Assembly: GCF_037198315.1 (NCBI RefSeq)
Contig: NZ_CP144913.1
Span: forward strand, 620,001 to 684,000
DNA length: 64,000 nucleotides
Origin: Janibacter sp. A1S7
GTDB taxonomy: Bacteria; Actinomycetota; Actinomycetes; Actinomycetales; Dermatophilaceae
Reading direction: 5' to 3'
The translations under genes and the position numbers were made by a program. Each line of letters starts with the position of its first letter. The first letter of the stretch is position 1. The notes below the pieces were generated by a model. It had not been told where the DNA came from. It searched no databases and saw only the letters and a program-made list of their open reading frames with translations. Positions 17,514 through 25,384 of the stretch are shown piece by piece.

Positions 17514-18170
17514 GTGCCCACCCCTGATCAGACCGTCGAGCCCCTCGGGCGACGCGAGCGCAAGAAGGTCGAGACCCGCCGCGCCATCCGGGATGCTGCA
17601 CTCGCGCTCGCCCTCGAGGGGGGTGTCGACGGCATGACCGTTGCCCGGATCAGCGAGGTCGCCGACATCGCCCCGCGAACCTTCTTCAACTACTTCTCCT
17701 GCAAGGAGGATGCGCTCGTCACCGATGGTGCGGGCGCGGGAGCGCAACTGCGGGAGGCGATCGTCGCCCGACCCGAGGGCGAGGCGCCGGTCGACGCCCT
17801 TCGTGCGGCCATCATCGCCAGCGACTTCGTCGCCGGGATGCAGTCGGGGCGGGAGCAGATGCGTCAGCGCCACTGCCTGATCCAGGACGATCCCGCTCTG
17901 CTCACCCGCCAGCTGGCGCAGTTCGCCGCGGTCGAGCGCGCGTTCGCAGAGGGTGTTGCCGTGCGCACCGGCCTGGACCCGGATGACCTGCGTCCGGCGA
18001 CGCTCGCCGCGCTGGCGCTGGGGGTGGTGCGCGTGGCCGTCCGCCGTTGGACCGCGGATGGCTCCGAATCACCGGCGGACCTCATTGCCTCCGGTTTCGA
18101 CCTGCTCCAGCACGGCGTGTTCGCCGAGGGGGCCACCACACGACCAGCCGAAGGAGCCACCCCCGCGTGA
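17514..18170 (+). CDS. TetR-family transcriptional regulator
   Basis: The protein has 218 residues. The N-terminal HTH covers KVETRRAIRDAALALALEGG and ISEVADIAPRTFFNYFSCKEDAL (the FFNYF pattern of TetR). The C-terminal ligand domain ends with the MftR-like pattern around VRVAVRRW. The GTG at 17514 is preferred over ATG 17493, because the latter lies upstream of the apparent -10 box and touches the operator. It overlaps the MFS gene start by 4 bases, so it probably controls that pump. Confidence 0.88.
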   Translation: MPTPDQTVEPLGRRERKKVETRRAIRDAALALALEGGVDGMTVARISEVADIAPRTFFNYFSCKEDALVTDGAGAGAQLREAIVARPEGEAPVDALRAAIIASDFVAGMQSGREQMRQRHCLIQDDPALLTRQLAQFAAVERAFAEGVAVRTGLDPDDLRPATLAALALGVVRVAVRRWTADGSESPADLIASGFDLLQHGVFAEGATTRPAEGATPA

Positions 18171-19609
18171 CGAAGGACGCAACCCGCCCCATCTCGACCG
18201 TGCCGGACGGTGCGGAGGAGGCCACCCCTGCCCTGCCGGTGAACCGGAACGTGGTGCTCGCGGTGCTCGTGTCCGGTGCCTTCGTCATGATCCTCAACCA
18301 GACGCTGCTGAACACCGCCCTGCCGGCATTCATGGCGGACTTCGGGATCACGGCCAGTACGGCCCAGTGGCTGACGACGATCTTCATGCTGGTCAACGGG
18401 ATCATGATCCCGGTCACCGCGTTCCTGATCAACAAGTTCAGTACGCGTGCCCTCTTCCTCACGGCCATGGGGCTGTTCATTGTGGGGACGCTCGTCTGCG
18501 CGGTGGCGCCCACCTTCCCCGTGCTCGTCCTCGGGAGGATCGTCCAGGCGAGCGGCGCGGGAATCATCATCCCTCTGATGCAGACGATCCTCTTCGCGAT
18601 CTTCCCGCTGGGCAAGCGAGGTCAGGCGATGGGCACCTTCGGGCTGGTCATCGCCTTCGCGCCGGCGATCGGGCCGAGCCTGTCGGGGTGGATCGTCGAC
18701 CACTTCGAGTGGCACATCCTGTTCTGGATGATGTTGCCCTTCGCGGTCGTGGACGTGGTCGTCGCGTACTTCATCCTGCGCAACGTCACCGAGCAGACCC
18801 ACCCCCGCCTCGACGTCGCGTCGATCATCCTGTCCTCGATCGGGTTCGGCGGGTTGCTCTTCGGCCTCGGCGCAGCCGGCAACTCCGGCTGGACCAGCCC
18901 GCAGGTCTCGGTGCCGCTGCTGATCGGTATCGCCACGTTGGTGGTCTTCGTCCGTCGGCAGCTGCGCCTGCCGGAGCCGATCCTGGAGTTCCGCGTCCTG
19001 CGCTACCCGATGTTCACGCTCAACACCGCGCTGGGTATGTGCGTCTTCATGGTGATGATCGGCGGGATGTTGATCCTGCCGCTCTACATGCAGAACATGA
19101 GCGACTACACAGCCATGGAGTCCGGCCTGGCGCTGCTGCCGGGCGCAGCGGTCATGGGCCTGATGTCACCGGTCACCGGTCGGATCTTCGACCGGTTCGG
19201 CGCCCGGTGGCTGGCCGTCCTCGGCTTCGTCCTCGTGACCGCGACGACCTTCATGTTCGCGCGCCTGAGCGTCGACACGTCCTTTGCCTACATCGCGATC
19301 GTCAACTCCGTGCGCATGTTCGGGACCGCGATGATCATCATGCCGGTGACCACTGCAGCGCTGAACCAGCTGCCACCCCGGCTCATCCCGCACGGCACCG
19401 CGCTGAACAACACCATGCGCCAGATCGCCGCCGCCGTCGGGACGGCCGTTCTCGTCACGGTCATGGCCACGGCGGCGCGCGACCCCGAAATCTACGGGAA
19501 GGCGGGCCTCATCCACGGTGCGAACGTCTCCTTCGTCGTCGCCGGGATCCTCGGGGTCGTCGGGATCATCGGCTCCTTCTTCATCAGGGAGACCGCCGGA
19601 CGACCCTGA
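18167..19609 (+). CDS. DHA2-type MFS multidrug efflux transporter
   Basis: The protein has 480 residues and about 14 membrane segments. Motif A-like and motif C-like blocks are present (GRIVQASGAGIIIPL, then AFAPAIGPSLSGWIVDHFEW), placing it in the drug:H+ antiporter-2 group. The GTG start overlaps the TetR stop, with AAGGAG 10 bases upstream. The TetR-pump pair suggests export of a toxic compound sensed by the regulator. The flavoprotein upstream is on the same strand and could be functionally linked. Confidence 0.9.
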   Translation: MTKDATRPISTVPDGAEEATPALPVNRNVVLAVLVSGAFVMILNQTLLNTALPAFMADFGITASTAQWLTTIFMLVNGIMIPVTAFLINKFSTRALFLTAMGLFIVGTLVCAVAPTFPVLVLGRIVQASGAGIIIPLMQTILFAIFPLGKRGQAMGTFGLVIAFAPAIGPSLSGWIVDHFEWHILFWMMLPFAVVDVVVAYFILRNVTEQTHPRLDVASIILSSIGFGGLLFGLGAAGNSGWTSPQVSVPLLIGIATLVVFVRRQLRLPEPILEFRVLRYPMFTLNTALGMCVFMVMIGGMLILPLYMQNMSDYTAMESGLALLPGAAVMGLMSPVTGRIFDRFGARWLAVLGFVLVTATTFMFARLSVDTSFAYIAIVNSVRMFGTAMIIMPVTTAALNQLPPRLIPHGTALNNTMRQIAAAVGTAVLVTVMATAARDPEIYGKAGLIHGANVSFVVAGILGVVGIIGSFFIRETAGRP

Positions 19610-19662
19610 TACGGGCTCGACGCGAAGAGGGGAGGGGGCGCCCTGCGCGCGGCTCAAGTATC

Positions 19663-19690
19663 TTGACGTCAAACTAAATCAGCGTAGAGT
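19663..19690 (+). promoter_or_regulatory. promoter of the PrpD/ComA operon
   Basis: TTGACG (19663-19668) and TAGAGT (19685-19690) are separated by 16 bases. The -35 lies inside a perfect 10-base palindrome TTGACGTCAA (19663-19672), which could itself be an operator. The first gene begins at 19760. Confidence 0.55.
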
Positions 19691-19696
19691 GGAGAC

Positions 19697-19716
19697 AGGT
19701 AAGGCAAGCCTTATCT
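19697..19716 (+). promoter_or_regulatory. DtxR/IdeR-like iron box
   Basis: AGGTAAGGCAAGCCTTATCT is a 9-base-arm inverted repeat with one mismatch and a 2-base centre. It matches the DtxR/IdeR consensus TTAGGTTAGGCTAACCTAA at 13 of 19 positions when aligned at 19695-19713. It sits at the predicted transcription start, where an iron-loaded repressor would block transcription. The match is by eye; no matrix score was computed. Confidence 0.6.
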
Positions 19717-19759
19717 GAAGTAGTGGTTAGTCACGGACCGCACAGGAAAGGACGATCCC

Positions 19760-21178
19760 ATGACCACCTCCACCTCCACGCAGCGCACAGAGGTCCAGCA
19801 GCTCGCCGAGTTCGTCGACCGAGCAGCCTTCGAGGACATCGGCCCCGAAGCGCTCGAGCAGCTGAAGATCCGCGTGCTCGACACCCTCGGCGTCGCCATC
19901 GGTGCACTCGACGCCGAGCCGATCCGCGCCGTGCGCGGCCTCCTGGGCGACCTCGGCGGTACCGCGTCGGCGACGTTGATCGGCGGTGGCCGCACCACAC
20001 CGGACCGCGCCGCCTTCTTCACCAGCGCCCTGTCCCGCTACCTCGACTTCATGGACTCCTACCTGGCGAAGGGGGAGACCGGGCATCCCTCCGACAACCT
20101 GGGCGCCGTGCTCGCCGCCAGCGAGTCCGTCGGGGGTAGTGGCAAGGACCTGCTCACCGCACTCGCGGTCGCCTACCAGGTGCAGTCGCGCCTGTCCGAC
20201 GAGGCGCCGGTCCGTCGGGCCGGCTTCGACCACACGACTCAGGGTGCGTATGCCGCAGCCGCATCGGCGGCCAAGGCGCTCGACCTGCCCACGGAGCAGA
20301 TCGCGCACGCGATCGCGATCTCTGGGACGGCCAACAACGCCCTGCGCGTCACCCGCACCGGCAACCTCAGTCACTGGAAGGGCCTGGCCTACCCACAGGT
20401 GGCCAAGGAGGGCACCTTCGCCGCGCTCCTCGCCGGCCGTGGCATCACCGGTCCCGAGGAGGTCTTCGAGGGCAACAAGGGCTTCAAGGAGTCGATCGCC
20501 GGTGACTTCACGATCGACTGGTCCACCGAGGACCTCGAGGCCGTGCTCCGCTCGATCATCAAGCGGCACAACGCCGAGATCCACTCCCAGTCCGCGCTCG
20601 ACGCTGCCCAGGAGATCCGCGCGCAGAGCGGCTTCGACGCCGACGCCATCGAGTCGGTGCGCCTGACCACCTTCGACGTGGCCCACTCGATCATCGGCGG
20701 CGGGGAGGAGGGCGACAAGCGCACCGTCCGAACCAAGGAGGAGGCTGATCACTCGCTGCCGTGGATGCTCGCGGTCGTGCTCCTCGACGGCGAGCTGAAC
20801 CCCGGCCAGTACGAGTCCGAGCGGATCGTGGCCGACGACGTGCAGCACCTGATGACCACGGTCGAGGTCATCCCCGACGACGGCTTCTCGGCGCGCTTCC
20901 CGGCCGAGATGCCGGCCGACCTGACCGTCACCCTGACCGACGGCAGCAGCTTTCACGCGTCGCGGAGCTCCTACGAGGGCTTCCACACCGATCCACTCGA
21001 CTGGGACGGCGCCCGGCGCAAGTTCGATCTGCTGGCCGCCCCCTTCGCCGGGGCCGACCTGCGTGAGGAGATCGCCGGCATCGTCCACGACCTGGAGTCC
21101 CACACGGTGGCGGACCTGACCACGGCCCTGGCCCGTGTGGGCACCACCCGTGCCCACGCGACGGACTCGGCCGCCTGA
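19760..21178 (+). CDS. MmgE/PrpD-family dehydratase-like protein
   Basis: The protein has 472 residues covering the whole MmgE/PrpD fold: an N-terminal helical domain with LKIRVLDTLGVAIGAL, then GFDHTTQGAYAAAASAAKAL. The active-site region KRHNAEIHSQSALDA corresponds to the H(S/A)Q motif of MmgE. Members are iron-sulfur-independent 2-methylcitrate dehydratases, cis-aconitate decarboxylases and related enzymes. No prpB or prpC lies nearby, so methylcitrate metabolism is not supported. It is the first gene of a two-gene operon behind an iron-box-like site. Confidence 0.88.
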   Translation: MTTSTSTQRTEVQQLAEFVDRAAFEDIGPEALEQLKIRVLDTLGVAIGALDAEPIRAVRGLLGDLGGTASATLIGGGRTTPDRAAFFTSALSRYLDFMDSYLAKGETGHPSDNLGAVLAASESVGGSGKDLLTALAVAYQVQSRLSDEAPVRRAGFDHTTQGAYAAAASAAKALDLPTEQIAHAIAISGTANNALRVTRTGNLSHWKGLAYPQVAKEGTFAALLAGRGITGPEEVFEGNKGFKESIAGDFTIDWSTEDLEAVLRSIIKRHNAEIHSQSALDAAQEIRAQSGFDADAIESVRLTTFDVAHSIIGGGEEGDKRTVRTKEEADHSLPWMLAVVLLDGELNPGQYESERIVADDVQHLMTTVEVIPDDGFSARFPAEMPADLTVTLTDGSSFHASRSSYEGFHTDPLDWDGARRKFDLLAAPFAGADLREEIAGIVHDLESHTVADLTTALARVGTTRAHATDSAA

Positions 21179-21242
21179 CCCACCACCCGATCGCCGGGGT
21201 CCGGCCGCCTGACGGCCGAGCCCCGAAGCAGAGGAGAGGACC

Positions 21243-22076
21243 ATGACCAACCAGATACCCTTCGACACCGCGTTCAACTTCGTCCCCCGCGCGGCGCGGC
21301 CGACCAAGCCACGCACCCACGGCATCACCGAGATCCGGGCGCCGTACTACTCCACCTTCGGCACCCGGCACCTGCAGGACGTCATGGACGTCGCCGGCCA
21401 GTGGATCGACGGCATCAAGTGGGCCGGTGGGTCCTTTGCCCTCGTCCCGCCGGAGCAGGTGCGCGCCTTCAGCGACATCGCCCACGAGCACGACGCCTAC
21501 GTCTCCTCGGGAGGCTGGATCGAGACCGTGCTGCGCTACGGCGACGACGCGGTCGACCAGTACCTCACGGAGGCCAAGGACGTCGGGTTCGACGTCATCG
21601 AGATCTCGACCGGGTTCATCATGCTGCCGACCTCCGGCCTGCAGCGTCTGGTGGAGAAGGTGACCAGGGCGGGCCTGAAGGCCAAGCCCGAGCTGGGTAT
21701 CCAGATCGGCTCCGGCGGGGACTCCTCGGCGGCCGAGCTCGCCGCCGAGGGCGCCAAGGACATCGGTGACCTCATCGATCGGGGCGGGAAGGCGCTGGAG
21801 GCCGGCGCCGAGATCATCATGATCGAGTCCGAGGGGATCACCGAGAACGTGGGCAGCTGGAACACCGGCGCCGCGGCGGCGATCATGAACGGGCTCGGGA
21901 TCGAGAACGTGATGTTCGAGGCCGCCGACGGGCCGGTCTTCGAGTGGTACGTCAAGAACTACGGCAACGAGGTCAACCTCTTCGTCGACCACAGCCAGAT
22001 CCTCCAGCTGGAGGGGCTGCGGCAGAACATCTGGGGCAACAAGTCGACGTGGGGTCGCATCATCAACCCGGCCTGA
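21243..22076 (+). CDS. phosphosulfolactate synthase (ComA) family protein
   Basis: The protein has 277 residues and aligns by motif with the ComA TIM barrel: GITEIRAPYYSTFG, DGIKWAGGSFAL, VSSGGWIETVL, IEISTGFIMLP, AGAEIIMIESEGITE and NLFVDHSQI. ComA adds sulfite to phosphoenolpyruvate in coenzyme M synthesis. Bacterial relatives exist in the Xanthobacter CoM pathway and as uncharacterised proteins. The ATG has GAGGAGAGG just upstream and lies 64 bases after the PrpD-like gene. The product here is unknown; neither ComB/ComC nor other CoM genes are in the window. Confidence 0.85.
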   Translation: MTNQIPFDTAFNFVPRAARPTKPRTHGITEIRAPYYSTFGTRHLQDVMDVAGQWIDGIKWAGGSFALVPPEQVRAFSDIAHEHDAYVSSGGWIETVLRYGDDAVDQYLTEAKDVGFDVIEISTGFIMLPTSGLQRLVEKVTRAGLKAKPELGIQIGSGGDSSAAELAAEGAKDIGDLIDRGGKALEAGAEIIMIESEGITENVGSWNTGAAAAIMNGLGIENVMFEAADGPVFEWYVKNYGNEVNLFVDHSQILQLEGLRQNIWGNKSTWGRIINPA

Positions 22077-22140
22077 CCGGAGGTGCTGCGAGGGTCGGAC
22101 TCCACTGCGGAACCCGAGCCTCGATCCGTGTCCGGGTGGA

Positions 22141-22350
22141 TCAGCCGTCGTTGCGGAAGCCGAGCTTGATCGTCACCTGCCAGTCGGCGACGGCGTCACC
22201 CTCGACGTGACCACGGATGGACTGAACCTCGAACCAGTCGAGGTTGCGCAGCGTCCGCGATGCCTGGCCGATCGCGTTGTTGACCGCCGACTCGACGCCG
22301 TCGGGCGAGGTGCCGACGATCTCGGTGATGTTGTACGTCCTGTCCGCCAT
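22141..22350 (-). CDS. dodecin family flavin-binding protein
   Basis: The protein has 69 residues, the full dodecin length. It reads MADRTYNITEIVGTSPDGVE and contains NLDWFEVQSIRGHV, the Trp-containing flavin-stacking strand. Dodecins assemble as hollow dodecamers that store riboflavin or FMN. AGGAGG lies 5 bases before the ATG. It converges on the ComA-family gene and is followed by the symporter on the same strand upstream. Confidence 0.93.
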   Translation of the reverse strand: MADRTYNITEIVGTSPDGVESAVNNAIGQASRTLRNLDWFEVQSIRGHVEGDAVADWQVTIKLGFRNDG

Positions 22351-22459
22351 GGGTGCCTCCTGATCGGTCCGGCGGGGGCGCCGGGAGCCATCACGCTAGT
22401 GGAGGAGGACGTGGACGTACACGGGGCGGCGCAGACGCGGCGCCCCTGCCGCCACCGGG

Positions 22460-23350
22460 TCAGGCGCGGAGCGACCCCGTCGCGGACGCGGGAGCAGCAG
22501 CCCGGTGCCCCCGGGTGATGGCGACACCGAAGGCCGTGGCGAGCGGGTACATCAGCAGCGAGTACACGGCGCTCGGCATGGCGACAGTCGTGCTGCCCAG
22601 CACGCTGATGGCGATCGTGAGCGCGATCGTCGTGTTGTGGATGCCGATCTCCATGGATGCGGCGACGGCCTGGGCGTGGGACAGGCGCAGCAGGAGCGCG
22701 GCCCCGTACCCGATCGTCAGGCTCAGCAGACAGAAGAGGCCGGTGACGAGCCCGACCTGGGACAGATAGTCGAGGATGTTCTCGCGCTCCTGGAGAACCG
22801 CACCGATGATGATCGCGACGAGGACGACGATCGAGAAGACCCGGACCGGCCGGTCCGCACGCGCGGCGACTGGCGGCCGGGCACGCCGCACGAGCATGCC
22901 GAGGACCACCGGCACGAGCACCAGGGCGACGACGCCGGCGACCTTGCCGAATTGCAGACCGAGCTGGCCCTCCGCGCCGAAGTGGCTGATGGCGAGGTTG
23001 GTGATGAGCGGGATGGTGACGGCCGCGAGCACCGAGTTGATGGCGGTGAGGGTGATGTTCAGCGCGATGTCCCCACGGAACAGGTGGCTGAAGAGGTTCG
23101 CCGTGGTCCCGCCCGGTGACGCCGCGAGGAGCATGACCCCGACGGCCAGGAGTGGGGGAAGGCCGAAGGCGGTGACCAGACCGAAGGCGATGACGGGAAG
23201 GACCAGGATCTGGACGACGAGCACGATGGTCACGGCCTTGGGCTCGCGCGCCACGCGCGCGAAGTCGCCCACGGTCAGGGACAGGCCCAGGCCGAACATG
23301 ATGATGGCCAGGGCGATCGGCAGTCCGGCGGTGATCAGGGCTGAGTCCAT
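22460..23350 (-). CDS. bile acid:sodium symporter (BASS) family transporter
   Basis: The protein has 296 residues with about 9-10 membrane segments. Family blocks include LLAASPGGTTANLFSHLFRGD and EIGIHNTTIALTIA, which in this fold form the Na+-binding crossover. Substrates of bacterial members are mostly organic anions such as pantoate and 2-oxo acids, and are unknown here. It is separated from dodecin by 109 bases. Confidence 0.9.
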   Translation of the reverse strand: MDSALITAGLPIALAIIMFGLGLSLTVGDFARVAREPKAVTIVLVVQILVLPVIAFGLVTAFGLPPLLAVGVMLLAASPGGTTANLFSHLFRGDIALNITLTAINSVLAAVTIPLITNLAISHFGAEGQLGLQFGKVAGVVALVLVPVVLGMLVRRARPPVAARADRPVRVFSIVVLVAIIIGAVLQERENILDYLSQVGLVTGLFCLLSLTIGYGAALLLRLSHAQAVAASMEIGIHNTTIALTIAISVLGSTTVAMPSAVYSLLMYPLATAFGVAITRGHRAAAPASATGSLRA

Positions 23351-23413
23351 GGGTCACACCATGTCCGTCCGCGCGCTCGCCCGGGGATGCGCGTGGGTGG
23401 ACGTGTCCGAATA

Positions 23414-23429
23414 GTTACCGTCGGGTAAC
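23414..23429 (-). promoter_or_regulatory. perfect dyad upstream of the BASS transporter gene
   Basis: GTTACC (23414-23419) and GGTAAC (23424-23429) form a perfect inverted repeat with a 4-base spacer, 64 bases before the transporter start. It lies in the 137-bp gap between that gene and the SMR pair. A regulator-binding site is plausible; no regulator is adjacent. Confidence 0.45.
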
Positions 23430-23487
23430 GGTCCGCGTCGGGACACGGTCGGCGGGTGACCGCGACGGGCCGGTGCACCGCCGCCGG

Positions 23488-23811
23488 TCAGTGTGCGGCG
23501 CCGACCTCGACGAGCAGGACGCCCACCATGATCAGGGTGATCCCCAGTGCCATGACCCTGGTCAGCGGTTCGCCGAAGAACACCCGTGACCCGATCGCCG
23601 TGAGTGCGACTCCGGCGGCGGCCCAGATCCCGTAGGCGACCCCGAGTGGCATGCCGCGGTCCAGGGCGGTGGCCAGACCCGTGAAGGCGATGACATAGCC
23701 GGTGGTCACGGCCAGGTACCAGATCCGCTGACCGGTGGCGGCAAGGCGAAGGGAGAGTGTCCCGCCGACCTCGGCGATGACGGCGACGGTCAGGTAGAGC
23801 CATGCGCTCAC
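23488..23811 (-). CDS. SMR-family transporter subunit (second of a pair)
   Basis: The protein has 107 residues and four membrane helices. It carries the SMR glutamate in TVAVIAEVGGTLSLRLA and the GVAYGIWAAAGVALTA signature. The GTG start overlaps the stop of its partner by 4 bases. Paired SMR genes often form heterodimers such as EbrAB. Guanidinium export or quaternary ammonium efflux cannot be distinguished from sequence alone. Confidence 0.88.
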   Translation of the reverse strand: MSAWLYLTVAVIAEVGGTLSLRLAATGQRIWYLAVTTGYVIAFTGLATALDRGMPLGVAYGIWAAAGVALTAIGSRVFFGEPLTRVMALGITLIMVGVLLVEVGAAH

Positions 23812-24155
23812 GGGTTCACCTCGTGAACGGCTTCGGCGTCGTGCGAGCCGAGCTCGACGAGCAGGACGCCCGCGATGATCAGCGCGATCCCGAGACCCAT
23901 CAACCCGGTCACCGTCTCGCCGTAGATGACCGAGGACAGGACGGTGGTGAGGACCACACCGGTCGCGGACCAGATCCCGTAGGCCACCCCGATGCCCATG
24001 CCACGCCGCAGCACGGCGGCCAGCAAGGCGAAGGCGGTGCCGAACCCTGCGGCGACGACCAGGTAGAACAGCGGTTCCTCGAGTGCGGCCTTGAGGGAGA
24101 GCGAGGCCGTGACCTCGCACACGATCGCGCCCACGAGCAGGAACCACTTCGTCAC
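23808..24155 (-). CDS. SMR-family transporter subunit (first of a pair)
   Basis: The protein has 115 residues and four helices. The conserved Glu lies in LVGAIVCEVTASLSLKAAL and the signature in GVAYGIWSATGVVLTT. It is slightly longer than its partner because of a charged C-terminal tail (HDAEAVHEVNP), as is common for one subunit of a heterodimeric pair. The GTG start follows GGGAGGACGC. Confidence 0.88.
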   Translation of the reverse strand: MTKWFLLVGAIVCEVTASLSLKAALEEPLFYLVVAAGFGTAFALLAAVLRRGMGIGVAYGIWSATGVVLTTVLSSVIYGETVTGLMGLGIALIIAGVLLVELGSHDAEAVHEVNP

Positions 24156-24191
24156 GCGTCCTCCCTTCCGGCTCGCGACACGACCGCGACC

Positions 24192-25277
24192 CTACCCACT
24201 GCTCCGGTGGGTCAGCTCCCCGGGGGCGTCCTCGTCGGTATCCCGCTTCTGCCAGTACCGCATGGCCTGCCGCCGGCCGTTCGTCAGGTTGCGCACGTCG
24301 ACCTCGCTGTCGAAGTTCGAGCCGAGCGCGCCGGCCACCGTGCCCATCGAGGCGCTCAGCCAGGCGATGTCGACGTAGTTCCACATGCTCACCTGCTTCC
24401 CGATCGTGGTGGCCATGAAGTTGGCGTCGATGACGACGGCCGCTGCGGTGAGGATCCCGAAGAACAGCGCGAGGTACAGCATGGTCACGCTCACCAGGAG
24501 GGTCGTGATGGTGGAGATGTTGTAGTGCGTGGCCTCCGCCAGGCTGCCCAGCTTCCCGCGCGGCTCCCACAGGTGGTTGCTGAAGATCAGCCACGCCGCC
24601 ATGGCGGCGATGCTCATGCCGGTGATCAGCATCAACCGCCACGAGGGGAGCGCCTCGGCCATGCGCCAGATCGAGGAGTAGAAGATGCCGAAGGCGCCCG
24701 TGGCGCCGGCCGCGGCGAGGACGCCGGACAGCGTGGGCGCGGTCAGGAGGGGCTCGTTGGTGCGGACCATCCCCAGCACCAGGCGAAGGTGCGCAGGCGA
24801 CCACGGCGATGAGGTGGTGTAGAGCGAGCGACCGGTTTTCGAGCGCTGCTCGTGGACGACGCCGAAGCTGACCTCGCAGTCCTCCTCGTCCGTGTCCTGC
24901 TGGTTGAGCAGCAGGTCCAGGGAGTCGTACAGGGCCCTGCGCAGCGCGGCCTCGAGACGGAAGCCGCCGAGCGCGGGCAGGGAGATCACGATGAGCCGCT
25001 CGGCGAAGTGGACGGCGGTCATCTTCGTCCGCCGCCCGGCGAGGCGCGGGATCTCGGTGATGATGACGGTCACGTCGGTGCCCTCGTCCCGGGACCACCC
25101 CCGGACCTCGTCCAGGTCGAGGGTCCCGTCCTCGCGCAGCGGGATCTGTCTGCGGCGGTGCAGCAGCTCGTACTGCTCCCCGTCCTTGCTCGTCGAGGGC
25201 TTCGCCAGGATTCGATCGACCAGCCGAGCGGGTAGCCCCGGGTCGGCGAAGAGGGCAACGGAAACAGGACCGGACAT
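24192..25277 (-). CDS. unknown membrane protein with N-terminal cytosolic domain
   Basis: The protein has 361 residues. The first ~175 residues look soluble and alpha/beta (VTVIITEIPRLAGRR, RLIVISLPALGGFR). They are followed by four predicted membrane helices (GATGAFGIFYSSIWR region, LMLITGMSIAAMAAWLIF, LLVSVTMLYLALFFG, and a last one after AAAVVIDANF). I recognise no family. It is upstream of the SMR pair on the same strand, 36 bases away, and divergent from the methyltransferase. The ATG at 25277 is preferred over one 9 bases earlier. Confidence 0.65.
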   Translation of the reverse strand: MSGPVSVALFADPGLPARLVDRILAKPSTSKDGEQYELLHRRRQIPLREDGTLDLDEVRGWSRDEGTDVTVIITEIPRLAGRRTKMTAVHFAERLIVISLPALGGFRLEAALRRALYDSLDLLLNQQDTDEEDCEVSFGVVHEQRSKTGRSLYTTSSPWSPAHLRLVLGMVRTNEPLLTAPTLSGVLAAAGATGAFGIFYSSIWRMAEALPSWRLMLITGMSIAAMAAWLIFSNHLWEPRGKLGSLAEATHYNISTITTLLVSVTMLYLALFFGILTAAAVVIDANFMATTIGKQVSMWNYVDIAWLSASMGTVAGALGSNFDSEVDVRNLTNGRRQAMRYWQKRDTDEDAPGELTHRSSG

Positions 25278-25384
25278 GGTGGGCAATTATCCGCACATCC
25301 GGGCCGGCTCGCCGGAGAGGCCACGATGAGGACCGACACGGCCGGGATCTGGCTTTCCGTTGCGGTCCCGCGCACCATGGACGG

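Noticed and set aside
19760..21178. Assignment of the PrpD-family gene to the methylcitrate cycle
   Set aside because: No prpB, prpC or propionyl-CoA gene is adjacent and the partner is a ComA-family gene, so a prpD call would be misleading.
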